Positions 12,877 through 24,939 are shown, counted from the stretch's first letter. The stretch is DNA of 64,000 bases from Dendrophyllia cribrosa (GCA_024195265.1 JAJLRJ010000010.1:19882284-19946283); one strand, 5' to 3'. Numbers and translations are program-made. The notes: generated from the sequence alone by a model not told the origin.

Positions 12877-13776
12877 GGGGGGGGGGGGGGGGGGGGGGGA
12901 GGGGGGAGTGTTCAAATGAGGAATCAGGTGTCATCGACTTCATCATCCAGAATCGAGATAATTTGCCTGGCCAATAACATGTATTTTCGATCATTTTTCA
13001 GGCAAAAGTTGCATTCGCTGAAGAAATGATTGCAGTTTCGCCCCGCTTGTTTGCATAGGGGGCATTCCGAGAGCTCTGGGGTCGAGAATGAACAATAACG
13101 GGGCATTCGTTTGATGCCATTGTTGTAGCACTAACTGACAAAGAGTGGAAGTATTGATCCATCAATTAAAAGGGTATGTACTGGAAACTGCTAGAAACTG
13201 TTATGGGCCACCTTAAATCAGCAACAGTTTGCACATGTAAAATAAGTAAAAGAATGACGAACGTACTGAGCCCTCGACTTTTGTAAACCAACCGACAGGT
13301 TGCTAAGTAACTGGCATAACTGTGTCTCCATTGTAACATGAGCAAACGCTTTTAAATCAGCAAAGATCCCTGACACTTTCCAATGCAAAAAGAGACAAAA
13401 ACGTCGCTGTTTTGATGTCATTCGATTAAAGATTTTAGTTTACTTGACTTTATTTTACATTTATACAGATTTTTATAGACTTTCTAAAAGTCCTTTACAA
13501 ATCTTTTTCCAATATGCTGCCGTTCGATTGGTCGATCACTCGGGACTTCGTCGTTCGTAACTCGAGTAAGCGTTGAAGGTTGACTTGTGGCAAGTCCAAA
13601 TATACAAAACAACAACAACAAAGTACAGGAACTTTAGTTCATTGAATTTAAAATGTATTATAGCGGTTCCTAACCAATTACACTTTGCAACATTTAATTT
13701 TCCATGGAAATTATAAAAAAGGGCACGCTCATATTCAATGCCATCGTTAGTAAAGAGCGGTTTTCTATAATCTAGT
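12151..13776. other. No gene seen; contains a long G homopolymer
   Basis: No supportable coding exon. The homopolymer at 12796-12899 is listed separately. GAGCTCTGGGGTCGAGAATG occurs at about 13070 and again at about 15634, so part of this stretch is repetitive. Confidence 0.5.
12796..12899 (+). repeat. Poly-G tract (80 uninterrupted G, T, 23 G)
   Basis: G at every position 12796-12875, a single T at 12876, and G again to 12899, then AGGGGGGAG. Glycine- or proline-only frames across it are artefacts. Unlike the poly-G ended MITEs in this window, no matching C tract or 8-bp duplication was found nearby, so it may be one end of a broken element or an expanded run. Confidence 0.95.
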
Positions 13777-15247
13777 AGGGACTTTAAGCACCGGGAACCG
13801 GAACGGCAACGGCGACGCGAAAACTGTCAGGGAAAACCCAAATGACGCATTGCGCATGTTTGGCGGGAAATATCTAGACGTTCTCTTCCCGGGCCCGACG
13901 TCAGATAGCAAGGTTTGCCGTCGTGTGAAAACGTGAGTATATATTCCTCATTTTTCTTTGGTTTTATCCAGTCGTTTTTGATATAATACACTTAATGTTG
14001 TTTAAGAAGACTATACAGAAATAGGAAACGATATTTATTGCTTCATTTAGGTCAATTTGGTGCTTCTGTACGCTCTTTGAGAAAGAGGTGGTAATTCACT
14101 ACAACTTGTAAACTTAGAACTACGTTTCTTTGCTAAATTTATTAAAATTAACGCAGTGGCTATTCGTACGGCACCCGTACGCGGACTTCGATTTGCTATT
14201 CGTACGGGAGTCCAAAGCTTTCGACAATTTTCGAGGTTATTCTTCACTTTTGGTGGTCCACAATATTAAATGTTCGTTTAGTTTTACGAAGCGCTTCTGG
14301 TAAGCGATGTTGATTTGGCTCAGACTAATTTGCGAGCGAGCGACTCATTTCGTGACGCTTAAGAAATGTTCGCGTCAAAAAATACTCCCGTACGGCCAAC
14401 TTCGATTTGCTATTCGTACGGAAGTCCAAAACTTTCGAAAATTTTCGATGTTATTCTTCACTTTTGCCGATCCATAATATTGTACGTTTGTTTATATTCA
14501 CGAAGCGCTTCTTGTGAGCGATGTTTATTCAGCTACGCGAAGGAATCTCGTTTATGTGTCATCGCCATGTACTCCCGTACGCTATAAACTTGTTATTGTT
14601 ATTCATACGGGAATCTTGTTATTGGGTTTTTTGCTTCCAACGCTTCTTCCATTGAGACTACCTTTCCTTGCTCACAAGTGGTTTAGTTAACAGAGAAGAA
14701 CTGGTTTGTATGTCCAGATATATTATAACAATTTGAATTAATTTTTTGACACTTAACTTGTTAGATGTCCCAGACACTCAAATTATTGATAATGAAACAT
14801 ATAATAATAAAAAGAATCGAAAAGAATCACTCATGTACGGCAAAAGGTGATCTTCATTGTGGATCAACAAAAGTGAAGAATAACATCGAAAATTGACGAA
14901 AGTTTTGGACTCCCGTACGAATCGTCCTCAAGAACATCGAAGTCAAAACAGTCGTAAGAATCGTACGGCAGGTCAAGTTTATTGGACGTGTTCAAATCGT
15001 ACAAGAGCATATACTGCCCGTCGTTGATCATTTTCTTGACACGGCTTATGAGAAGCATTTCCCTAACCTCATTTAGCGAGCACATTTCGGAAAAGAGCCG
15101 CCTCTACCGAGCTGCACATTTTGGCAAACGTTGCGGTTCTGTAGCTGGTTTATTTGTAACTTCGCGCCGAGACCGCGTTCTCTGCCCAGTCTTTTCTCGG
15201 TTTCGAGGTCGCCGTTGCCGTTCCGGTTCCCGGTGCTTAAAGTCCCT
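13777..15247. mobile_element. Harbinger-like element with decayed transposase fragment
   Basis: The inverted ends share about 40 bp beginning AGGGACTTTAAGCACCGGGA and running through CCGGAACGGCAACGGCGAC, with AGT on both sides (13774-13776 and 15248-15250). On the minus strand at about 15035-14920 the peptide LLYDLNTSNKLDLPYDSYD is readable. It resembles the region upstream of the catalytic core in cnidarian PIF/Harbinger transposases. No full DDE transposase remains. Inside, a roughly 90-bp unit (CTCCCGTACG...TTCGATTTGCTATTCGTACG...CTTCACTTTTG) occurs twice forward (about 14170, 14390) and once reversed (about 14860-14925). The element sits downstream of the dioxygenase gene. Confidence 0.6.
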
Positions 15248-15861
15248 AGTTACTGTCGGAAAACCACAACCTCCTGCCTGGCCAACACATCATTGATGTA
15301 AATTACACAATCAATCAGAAATCGAAGCACAAACACGAAACCGGTGTAATGCGCGGAAAAACGCGTTAAGCTCTTTGCTCCTGAATGGTTAAAAACAATG
15401 ACAAAACAGATTGGTCAGAGCCGCGACCGTTTAGAGCAGTGTTCAATCGAGTGCCGAAAGCCAAAAAATACGGAATTCAGTTCTTTGGTTTTGCTTTACA
15501 AACTTCTATAATTGATTTTTAAAAAAAACTCGCGCCATCTATTTCGCTCTCCTCCCCGAGCTTTCGGTCTTTTTTTTTTTTGGGCAGCGCGACCAAAGAG
15601 CTGAGCTTTCTCTCCCTCAGTCATACGCAAAAGAGAAGAGCTCTGGGGTCGAGAATGCATCTATTTAACTAAAACCACTAGCTGCTCGGCTTCTTATTGA
15701 CCAATATGTTGCTTGCAATCGCTGTGATTGGCTCCTGTAATTGCTTTGGTTTTGGTTTTACCGGCATTCGATTTGAAAAACGACACTTTACACTGTCAAT
15801 CAAAAGTCACTATATAGACGGTAGTTCAATAATGGTCGATAAACTGAACCAGTTTACCATA

Positions 15862-16139
15862 TTAATTCTCTTTCGACTCGAGACCTTTATTAACCAGGTA
15901 ATTCTTGTAATCGCCGAAAAGAAACGGCATCTCCATACCATTCACGCTTGTCTTGAAACTCATATTTTGGACCATTTCGATTTCCAGCGGCTGTATGACA
16001 CATTTTGCATCAGGATTGAAGAATAAGGCCGCTGAGTATCTGTCTTGTTCGACTGAGTTCTTCACACGGTGCCTTGTAGCTCGAAACAAACCCTTGGTCC
16101 ACACCTCCAGACAGTCACCAAGGTTTATAACAAACGTCC
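15862..16139 (-). CDS. 2OG-Fe(II) dioxygenase, last exon
   Basis: Acceptor TATCCAATCAG, exon start 16139 with two bases of a split codon. It reads GTFVINLGDCLEVWTKG, then ATRHRV (the second iron-binding His, codon 16069-16071) and DRYSAALFF (RxS motif; Arg codon 16039-16041, for 2-oxoglutarate carboxylate). It ends LVNKGLESKEN and a stop. This is the classic C-terminal half of the isopenicillin-N-synthase-like double-stranded beta-helix. The phase matches exon 19817-20067. Confidence 0.88.
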
Positions 16140-16689
16140 CTGATTGGATAAGACATGGATAACAAAGCAACGATCAATATCGTTCATTCACGGACGGTAG
16201 CTTATTTCTTATGACTGTCGTAAAACCAACAAAAATGTAATAACATATATATACACTTATATAATCAGTTTATATTAAAAGCAAGGAACACAATGAACCA
16301 ATCAAAACTCGAAGCAAAAAAATGCAACCGGTGCCAATTGCGCGGGAAGACGAGCGTAAGGCAAGTCAAGATTGGTTTGGGTTTTATTCCTGACTGGTTG
16401 AAAGAAAAAAAATGTTTGTTATGGTTGGTTAAGATATATTTAGCTTTGAACGAAGTAATATTGCTGTGAACAAAGTTATCCGTCCACCTGCCCGCCGATG
16501 CAACACGGCAGCATTTTAGGGGATTTTTCTTATTCCTGGAACTTGAATTTCTTTTTCCTCGCACAACATGGTTAAAAACAAAATGACCGCGCAACTAAAC
16601 AACAAACCTAAGAAGAACACAAAATATGACAGAATTATGAGACATTCCTTCAAGTCATTAGAAGTTGCCCACTTGATAATTATATCTAA

Positions 16690-17930
16690 TATATATAGAT
16701 AGGCTGAGCCTAACAGCGTAGCTCTCTGAACAGAAAGCCGATGATAAATAAAGGGTCGGAAGCACAAGAATTAAGATTGACGACCGGGCTATTTTTCAAT
16801 TTTAGCAATTCTCAAAAACAGTATTACCCAACCGTCTTTACAGTACATTAAGACCGTACAAAAGTTCACAAAAACAACTTTTTTTCCGTCTAGAATAACT
16901 AGTACGACTACTTTCCGAATAAAACACACTTGTTGCTTATCAAACATTGCCCGAGAAACTGACTTGGAAATCAAAATTGCAAAATAAACACAAACATATT
17001 TGCATAAGGCCACGCGAGTGAAGTTAGAACTATAAAATCCAAGTCTTGTTTTGTTTACATAAAATCGCTTTTCAACCTATGTAATAAATGAACAAACATA
17101 AAAATGGACAACGCAATCTTCTTTCGAAAAATTTTATTCAATTCTCCATAAGTTTATGTTTAAAAGCAAAACGCGAACCATTTATACAAAAAACTGATTT
17201 ATAGCGCATCGAGGCCGAGCTGTCTTTAATGAAAGAAATCATAAAACGACTGAATTTGAGCACGTTTTATAAAAAATTCTCCAAAACTAACAAGAACACA
17301 AAGAAAAAGTCAATCACAGATTGATTTTAACATAAATTCCATCGAAAAATGTAATTTGTTTTACCTTTAAGTCCCTCGACTGCTGGAAATTCTTTACATC
17401 TCCGCTTCTTCAGTTCTGAAATCCGAAGTGAGAAAAATCTCCCCGCATTGCTCCCGCATTGATAAAAACGTATGAAGTTCCTCGAAGCAAGATTTTATCC
17501 CTGAAAGCTCTTCTTTTTCCACTATAGCCGCTTCTGAGTTTCCCTTGATAAGTATCCCTTGAGTAGCAAACCGCGAAAAAATGCAGGGAAATAACGACTG
17601 TACTTGAAACGGTTTTCTCAGCTAAACACAGCAAAACATCAAAGTGTTTTCCGAGCTGACGTGACATTCCGCCGTGTAGCCGCGCAAAACACAAAGCCTC
17701 GCTTTGGTTTCAAAATTGCTAAGATACCGGATATTGTGTGGTGTCATACGCGCATGTTTTGCGACGTCATACGTGCCCGCGAGTTAGCCTTGCGCGACGC
17801 TCCGACGCACCGACACACATATCACGGACGCGCGCCCGCAAAACATTCCGCTAGCCATGACCATGAAAAATGACCGGCATTGGTTCTATGAGTATGGGGC
17901 TCGCGAGCGGGCCGTCGGCCCGCGAGAGCT
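16690..17930. repeat. Interspersed repeat family copy 1 (paralog at 54237-56700)
   Basis: In dioxygenase intron 3. Shares long stretches with 54237-56700, for example CTAGAATAACTAGTACGACT, GAAACTGA(C/T)TTGGAAATCAAA and AATGACCGGCATTGGTTCTA against AATGACGGGCATAGGTTCTA. A short left-end piece also recurs at about 39240-39360 (CTGAGCCTAACAGCGT and GACGACCGGGCTATTTTT). No transposase seen; class unknown. This copy lacks the Harbinger insertion of copy 2, so it serves as an empty site. Confidence 0.75.
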
Positions 17931-18505
17931 CCGCTATCACAGAAATAGAATAAATTTATAAGAAAAAACATACATTTTTCAGTAATACAGCAAAATTTGG
18001 AATGCGAGGTTTCATAATATAACACTAAATTACTTTCAAAATCAGTTCCTTAACTCGTGTTTTAAGTAATGGTCCTAGTAAGAAGTAGGCAACCTAACGG
18101 CAGGGAATGCAGAAAGGTGTTAATTGTGATATTGTTAAAACCGTCCACCTCATTGGCTGTAACGTGAAAATCTACCATAACTTAAGCATTTATTTCTTTC
18201 TAGTTTACTAATCGATTCCCATTTAGTAAAAACTATTCTGAGTTTTAATGCAACCAAAATTCTATGTGGGAAACATGTAAAATTAGAAGCCTTTCTTGGC
18301 CATTGTTTTGGAGTTTCACGATTGGATGAAATCTTGTAGCAGCAGAAGAAACATCACTTTAAAATAAAGTTCCAGTACATTTTATTTAAAAAACATGTCC
18401 ATAGGTTAATGCATTCTCAGTAAAAAAACTTAAACGATCTTATGTGGGGAAAGCGAAATGCCGCGGAACAATAGAGCATTGCCTACTTCTTAAACGCATT
18501 GTTAC

Positions 18506-19774
18506 TTAACCCTATCCAGACCGGGCTTTTTTTGGCCGTCTGGGACCGGGGGGGGGGCTCAAGATGCCCCCCTATGTAACTTTAAAACCGCTTATGCTAT
18601 GGCCACCAAATGTACACAGGATAATGTTGTCATGAATTCTAGTAAGTACAGATACTTTGGTGTCATAATGACGTAACGTGACGTCATTATGACGTCATAT
18701 AGTCGATTTTATTGGCTAAAACAGTCTTTCATCAATATTTTCTCAATTTTGAACATGTAACAACAAGACTTTAACAGCTACCTATTTAATAAAATTCTTA
18801 TGTTTACTAACACTGTTGGTGTTGTTAACAATAACAGTGACGTCATTATGACGTCATATACAATGAAATAACCAACTGAAACGTTCTATAAGGCTTATCT
18901 CTGAAACAAACGGTAGTGTCCATACCAAACTTTCACATATTGATGCAGGAGTAAAAGTTAATTAATTCGTACACTTTGTTGCTATGGTAACAGCATGTGA
19001 CGTCATAGAAGTGATGTGTACATTTTCTTAAAAACTGGAACAGTTAACTTTGCAAATTATGGCTTTTCAAGTACGTTATGAATTTAAAAAAAGCTTTCTC
19101 AAGTGAAAAGGACATTTTTATGATATTTTGGCAATAAATGTTTAGAGATAATGGAATTACACAGACACATTATTTACTAGAAATAAATTTCCCATTTGAT
19201 CGTCCGCCATCTTGGATCCGCCATCTTGAATTAGTCCAAACGTGTTTATTTCGGTAAAAAACACCGAAAAATAAAGCAAATGGACTGGTAAAGCTAAGTT
19301 TATTGTGGGAAAATGTTATACAATCCAAAATATGAACCAATAATAATATTATAGAGAAAAACGACCTTTAGTAAAACTTCGATCCGCCATCCTGGATTTT
19401 GACATTTCATATTCCCGTTTTCCTAAAATTACCGTTAATTAACCTTAATTAATAAACAAATATACATAATTTGATCAATTATCGCTAAATTAAGTGGAAA
19501 ATATTAATTCAATAAGAAAACTTTGAAATAATCTTGATTAAAGCGAAAAATGCTAATTTTGTAAAACATAGGTGTCAAAAAGCGGTTGCTATAGATACGT
19601 CAATGTCGGTGGACAAAGGACGCTAACGTGAAAATGTTTCCAGATAAATTTTAGGAAAAGTCACCAAATTTGGTGGTCATTGCATCAACCGTTTTAAAAC
19701 GACACAACTTCAAAGTTCGAGCGGGCTCCAAAAGCCCCCCCCCCCCCCCCCCCCCCCGGTCTGGATAGGGTTAA
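18506..19774. mobile_element. TTAA-flanked DNA transposon with G and C runs near its ends
   Basis: TTAA at both ends with perfect inverted termini CCCTATCCAGACCGGG and CCCGGTCTGGATAGGG. A run of G lies near the left end (about 18549) and a run of 23 C near the right end (19735-19757). TTAA plus a CCC start fits piggyBac-like non-autonomous elements. It contains GCCATCTTGGATCCGCCATC words and TGACGTCAT-rich repeats but no transposase. It lies in dioxygenase intron 3, 43 bp from exon 3. Confidence 0.75.
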
Positions 19775-19816
19775 AGTAATGCTTTGTGTTTTCTGACTGT
19801 CTCGTTGAATGGTTAC

Positions 19817-20067
19817 CTGGTATTGGTTTGACTGGAATCCATTCTCCCTGATTTATCTCAACTTCCAGGCCACCAATGCAGTCTTGCAGCAAAATAGTGA
19901 CTAAGCCAAAATCAGTATGCGTCCCCACCCCCCAGGAATCAGGATTATCATCGGGGTGGGGTGGATAATGAAAGATCCCTAATGTGTTTAACGGTGAAGA
20001 GCAGCTGTCATTGAAGTAGTCCTTGTGTAGGCCCAGGCTAACCGCAAGAGCTTTCATCAGTATAAAT
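19817..20067 (-). CDS. 2OG-Fe(II) dioxygenase, third visible exon
   Basis: Acceptor CATTTTCTGTAG, donor CAG|GTAACC. One leading base completes a Gly codon with the two bases left by exon 21652-21817, and one trailing base completes a Gly codon with the last exon. It reads FILMKALAVSLGLHKDYF, PLNTLGIFHYPPHPDDN and GVGTHTDFGLVTILLQD. HTD carries the first iron-binding His (codon 19917-19919) and the Asp (19911-19913). GLEVEINQGEWIPVKPIPG is the usual stretch before the second His. Confidence 0.92.
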
Positions 20068-21335
20068 CTACAGAAAATGCGTCATAAATGATACGATGTT
20101 AACAGTATTTGGTCAAGACTGGCGGCTTGTCAAGTCCTTTGCATTACCAGTAATTACAAGGAAGACATCTAAATTAAGTGGCAGTGGCATTAATTCGCGC
20201 GTTTAGTGTTAGCGCACGAATGATGCAAGTAAAACTGATTAAGTAATGATCCGCGTAAGAAGGATAGCGCTGAACGGCAATGGAATGTCAAACACGATGG
20301 AATGTCAAGATTTTTCATTGTTACAACTAGTGATCTCATTGGCCTACTCAAAAACCGCTAAAAAGTTAAGGTTCAAGGTGCATTTCGTCTAATTTTTTTA
20401 AGGTTTCAAGTAATTTGAGACCCAATCGCACAACATACAATTTTTAAAAGAAATTGTATTTGGGGAACTTCATCAAAGAAGCAAAATTATTAGCTATTGT
20501 CTTCTGCTAATCTGATTGGTTAACCACGAACATTTCCTAAAATTTATTTGACGCAAATGGATTTTCTTTATTTTTATAATGAAATATAATTATTAACCAT
20601 CAGCTCCTCCTCTATTCCTGAAATCAAAGATATTCTATGTGGGTAAGAGCTAATGCCGCAGAGCAATGAAGTTTGCTATCGTTCTTATGTGGAACAATAC
20701 TTAAAGTGCAAGTCAGTGGTAATGTCTACGATAGAGGCCTTCTTGGACGTTTCTGCGGAGGAGAGTGAGCCAGAGGCCACGCTCAGTATATTCTTCATGT
20801 AATAAGCTTTCAGATATTATCATGTCTGTATGAATCAAAATACGTTTCGTTGTAAAACACATTTCTTTATATTGTACTCACTTCGTGAGTACAATAGAAA
20901 GTGTACAGGCACCGATACGGCTTAAAGTCTGTCAACTTTCCTCCGAAAACTTTTATGGTCAGTTATATGGCCGAAGTAACACCGGGCTACACCGTTAGAA
21001 CTGCCAGTTCCGCATGCAATATTTATAGTCTCTCTTTGCACTATTTATATTTCTTTATTTCATTTAATTTATAATTTTTCCCCAGCAACAGAAATTAGTT
21101 GAATATGAATATATGAAAATCATATATGTGAACTGCAGATGAAATATGAGTTGAACTTTGATCCTCGCAGTGTGCAGCAGTTGAAAAAGCAACCTGAAAA
21201 AAATTCAGGCTTGAACGCACTGAACGCACTTATTGCAAGGTTTCCCTTATAATCATATCCGACTATCCAGTATTTTTCTTTTGTGCCCTTTTTATGTGGT
21301 AGACTTAGCTGTAACATTCAGATTAGATGAACATT

Positions 21336-21642
21336 TTAACCTTTATGCCTTTTTGTGATCAGCATCAATTTTCTCGTTTGTCAATTTTCTCGTTCGTCCA
21401 ATGCTTAAGCCATCAAAAAAGTCATGAGAATTCAAGGGTATGATCACCCTAGATTAATTATCTTGATATTTTCACAACTTTTCTTCACTACTCTATATAA
21501 TAATGGTATGGGGGCAAGAAAGTATCGCAAGGTTTTCCCTTAATCATGTCCGTCTATCCAGTTTTTTTGCTATATAATAATGATATGGGGGCAAGAAAGG
21601 AGAATTCAAATTGTATTTTGAGATCAGGGTTTCAAGGGTTAA
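21336..21642. mobile_element. TTAA-flanked MITE, same family as 4455, internally duplicated
   Basis: TTAACCTTTATGCC on the left and CAAGGGTTAA on the right. Shares GTGATCAGC(A/T)TC with the 4455 copy. A stretch containing ATGGTATGGGGGCAAGAAAG and CGCAAGGTTT(T)CCCTTA is partly repeated. The right end lies 10 bp from the dioxygenase exon at 21652. Confidence 0.55.
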
Positions 21643-21651
21643 AAGCCTTAC

Positions 21652-21817
21652 CCCAGCTGTTTGGTTTGTTCCATGTAGCTTCTCACAGTATCACCAAAAT
21701 CACCAACTTCATTTGGATCTGGGAGCATGTCATTGCCCTCTTTGGATGAACTTTTATCTGCAGGCCCAAAGTAAATAGCCTCTCGGATATTTTTACTTCC
21801 ACCTGTGCTCTCAGATT
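21652..21817 (-). CDS. 2OG-Fe(II) dioxygenase, second visible exon
   Basis: Acceptor ATTCTCATTTCAG, donor GGG|GTAAGG. It reads SESTGGSKNIREAIYFG, then DMLPDPNEVGDFGDTVRSYM and EQTKQLG. This is the usual linker between the N-terminal helix and the core strand in this family (the IREAIYFG and PNE positions match the family's EAFDFG and PNxWP). Phases at both ends fit the neighbouring exons. Confidence 0.85.
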
Positions 21818-21967
21818 CTGAAATGAGAATACAGTTGGCAAGATTTATAGCTTGGTGTAAATTTTGACACATATTTACATATTTATCTCTTTGTTATATT
21901 TTCATTAGTTTAGTTACACACGACCCCACAAGCTGTACAGCTTTAACTACTTATCGTGTTTAAATAA

Positions 21968-22073
21968 AGGTTTACATTACATTACATTATATTACATTAC
22001 ATTACATTACATTACATTACATTACATTACATTACATTACATTACATTACATTACATTACATTACATTACATT
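21968..22073. repeat. (TTACA)n microsatellite, probable retroposon 3' tail
   Basis: About twenty copies of ACATT/TTACA following AAATAAAGGTTTACATT. A pentamer run directly after a conserved short 3' sequence is typical of CR1/L2-like LINE or SINE tails; the upstream part (AAGCTGTACAGCTTTAACTA) is too short to classify. Confidence 0.8.
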
Positions 22074-22110
22074 ACCGCAATTGATCTACCATCTGATTGG
22101 TCGCGGCAGA

Positions 22111-22290
22111 ATAGGCCATTTCCGAGTTGCCTTTAGCCTCTCTATCAAAGCGAGGCTAGGTGCGAAACATTTCATATGAAAATGAGTTTTCATTCACATG
22201 CAAAGTGAATGAAAACTCATTTTCATATGAAAGGTTTCGCACGTAGCCTCGCTTTGATAGAGAGGCTTAAGGCAACTCGGAAATGGCCTA
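22111..22290. mobile_element. Near-perfect 180-bp palindrome (foldback MITE)
   Basis: The arm 22111-22200 (ATAGGCCATTTCCGAGTTGC..., CATATGAAAATGAGTTTTCA) is mirrored almost base for base to 22290, with about 90-bp arms and almost no loop. It would form a very stable hairpin. It abuts a second inverted repeat (22290-22530). It lies in dioxygenase intron 1. Confidence 0.85.
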
Positions 22291-22530
22291 TTAATATGAC
22301 CTTCAGATTTGACTACGAGTACGAAATCGAGTACGAGTACGACTTTGGAATTTCGAGATAATTGTATCCACCGAACTGTAACTCCTTCCTGTTGCTGACT
22401 AACACGTAAATAAACGTTAGGGATAAGATTGGTGTGATAGTTAAGTATATGAGGCACACGAATTTGGTTTGAAAACTCGTACTCGTACTCAATCTCATAC
22501 TCGTAGTCCAATCTAAAGGTCGCTATTAAT
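22291..22530. repeat. Second inverted repeat with GAGTACGAGTACGA arms
   Basis: ATTAATATGACCTTCAGATT on the left is mirrored by AATCTAAAGGTCGCTATTAAT on the right, with GAGTACGAGTACGACTT and its complement nearer the centre. It is followed by a (CAA)n run at about 22533-22561. Probably another foldback element that the adjacent palindrome inserted beside. Confidence 0.65.
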
Positions 22531-22945
22531 GTCAACAACAACAACAACAACAACAACAACAAGTAGCTTTAGTTGCATGACTTTAAATCCTTACAGTATT
22601 GCAAAAGCATTACAACATAACAAAATGAAATAACAATAACATAATAAAGAAAGGGAAAGTTCAATTAAGACACAAGTAGTAGATAGTGATTAGATTTAAG
22701 CCCCGCGAATGTATAGGTAGCATAGTTTGGTATAGGTATAGGTATAGGTATAGGTAACTTATTAATATGTATTATCAATTACCTATACCTTTTGTGTTAA
22801 TAAATGACTAGGGATAGTGCCTAGGTAAATCATTAAAACAATAGGAACATTAGACCGGCCCAAACTTGCCCGCTCTATTCCAACTCACTTCAAAACAAAA
22901 CACAACTGACACAGATATTATTTACAGACATAGATCAAAACAATA

Positions 22946-23010
22946 TGCCTTGACCAGGACTCGAACCTGAGTTACTGCGGCCACAACGCTAGACCATCAA
23001 AGCTGTGGTT
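22946..23010 (-). other. tRNA-like module, left-arm copy
   Basis: On the minus strand, TGGTCTAGCGTTGTGG is followed by AACTCAGGTTCGAGTCCTGG and TCAAGGCA. GGTTCGAGTCC is a perfect pol III B box and TGGTCTAGCG resembles an A box, but the 5' acceptor and anticodon stems do not form well. It is read as a tRNA-derived promoter piece (SINE-like head) carried by the foldback element, not a functional tRNA. Confidence 0.6.
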
Positions 23011-23999
23011 GATATTATAGCTGAATAAACTAATTAGAGGTTTCCGAAACATTCAAGTTTAGAAGCAATAAAATTGCACAGTGTAAAAGAAACCACTTCT
23101 TATTCGTTTCTATCGCAACATTCTCATTGCCGCTTCATTGCTAGCCTCTATATCGATTTTCAGTTTCCCAGCCATCACTCACTTTAAGTTTTAATTTTTT
23201 TTTCCGGTAGCTTCAATGTTCAAACTTTTAATTATGCGAACTTTCACTGAACTAAATTTGCATGAAAAATTAGCACCTCGGAAAAATAAACAAAGCAACC
23301 AATTACATGCGTTAATCAAACAATAAACCCACACTCTGGCGGAGTTCTCCAGTTAAATTAAGACATTATTCAAACGATAAAACAAAGTGGATTTACTTAC
23401 ACAGAGATGAACCAAACGTAAAATCGTTTTCAGAGGAAACCTTTGCTTCCGAAAAAAAGGCAACAAAGCTTTAGGACTGCAATACAGCTTTATAGTGAAT
23501 TCGCGCTACGTCCGTAAAGCTATTTCATTCTAACATTTTGTTCTTGATTTCCTTATCATTTGTGTAGTATATGGATTTAAGTTGTTCTAAATAAAACAGC
23601 TTTTGTTGACATAATGATTTGATGAAACCTTAATGCGTTTTGTTATTATTAAATATATTTTTACTTAAACAGAGTGTGGGTTTATTGTTTGATTAACGCA
23701 TGTAATTGGTTGCTTTGTTTATTTTTCCGAGGTGCTAATTTTTCATGCAAATTTAGTTCAGTGAAAGTTCGCATAATTAAAAGTTTGAACATTGAAGTTA
23801 CCGGAAAAAAAAATTAAAACTTAAAGTGGGTGATGGCTGGGAAACTGAAAATCGATATAGAGGCTAGCGATGAAGCGGCAATGAGAATGTTGCGATAGAA
23901 ACGAATAAGAAGTGGTTTCTTTTACACTGTGCAATTTTATTGCTTCTAAACTTGAATGTTTCGGAAACCTCTAATTAGTTTATTCAGCTATAATATCAA

Positions 24000-24062
24000 C
24001 CACAGCTTTGATGGTCTAGCGTTGTGACCGCAGTAACTCAGGTTCGAGTCCTGGTCAAGGCA
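24000..24062 (+). other. tRNA-like module, right-arm copy
   Basis: Inverse copy of 22946-23010, with the same B box GGTTCGAGTCC and TGGTCTAGCGTTGTGACC. It differs at one or two bases. The two copies point towards the outer flanks of the element. Confidence 0.6.
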
Positions 24063-24939
24063 TATTGTTTTGATCTATGTCTGTAAAGAATATCTGTGTC
24101 AGTTGTGTTTTGTTTTGAAGTGAGTTGGAATAGAGCGGGCAAGTTTGGGCCGGTCTATTGTTCCTATTGTTTTAATGATTTACCTAGGCACTATCCCTAG
24201 TCATTTATTAACACAAAAGGTATAGGTAATTGATAATACATATTAATAAGTTACCTATACCTATACCTATACCAAACTATACCTACCTATACATTCGCGG
24301 GGCTTAAATCTAATCACTATCTACTACTGACACATTAGTCTGGATTGATAATTTGATTATTGCGGAGATCAAAGCATGAAATAATGAATTTTACTAATTG
24401 AATATTTACAAAATAATTACGAGAGTTCATTAATTCATTGGTAACTTCTGTAATTAGTCAGATAAAATTACCCTACCCTGTGCGACAGTCATTAGCCGCA
24501 AAATCGTTCTATAGTAAAGCAAAAACCAAAGTATGTATAATCTCTGTATCCAATCAAACAATAAACGAAAATAACGCAAAGCACCAATCAGAACTCGAGG
24601 CAAAAAAAAGATGGAACCGGTGCCAAGTCAGGAACCAAGCCACGATTATAGTTTTGGCTTTGTTTGTGGTTGAAAAAGCCAGTGGTAGCTATAGGTCGTT
24701 TTTGAACCGTATTTATTTATAAAGACCTCGGCAAACAGAAAGAGGACCCTGACTCTTGCTTAAACCAAGACAATTAACCAAACACGTAATTGCTTTCGAC
24801 AGTTTGAAGTCTATAATTCGGGAATATCAATTATCTCGCCTTTGCAGATTTCGAGAACTATTCGTTTGCTGTCAGCTGGGGACAATGAAACAGAGATTGT
24901 TGGTAAAATGCATGTACAATAACACGAATAACGCCGTAC

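Larger units (their letters stand above)
22675..24328. mobile_element. Large foldback element with about 660-bp inverted arms
   Basis: The left arm 22675-23337 and right arm 23671-24328 are near-identical inverse copies beginning AGTAGTAGATAGTGATTAGA. The loop is about 333 bp (23338-23670). Inside each arm are (TATAGG)n repeats, a tRNA-like module and AATTAGTTTATTCAGCTATA. The high arm identity suggests a young insertion or arm homogenisation. No ORF. It occupies dioxygenase intron 1. Confidence 0.88.

Noticed and set aside
12637..13029. Poly-glycine and poly-proline open frames
   Set aside because: They are translations of the G homopolymer in different frames, with no start context, splice sites or other coding signal.
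22946..24062. Functional tRNA genes
   Set aside because: The B box is perfect but the acceptor and anticodon stems do not form; both copies lie inside the arms of a foldback element.
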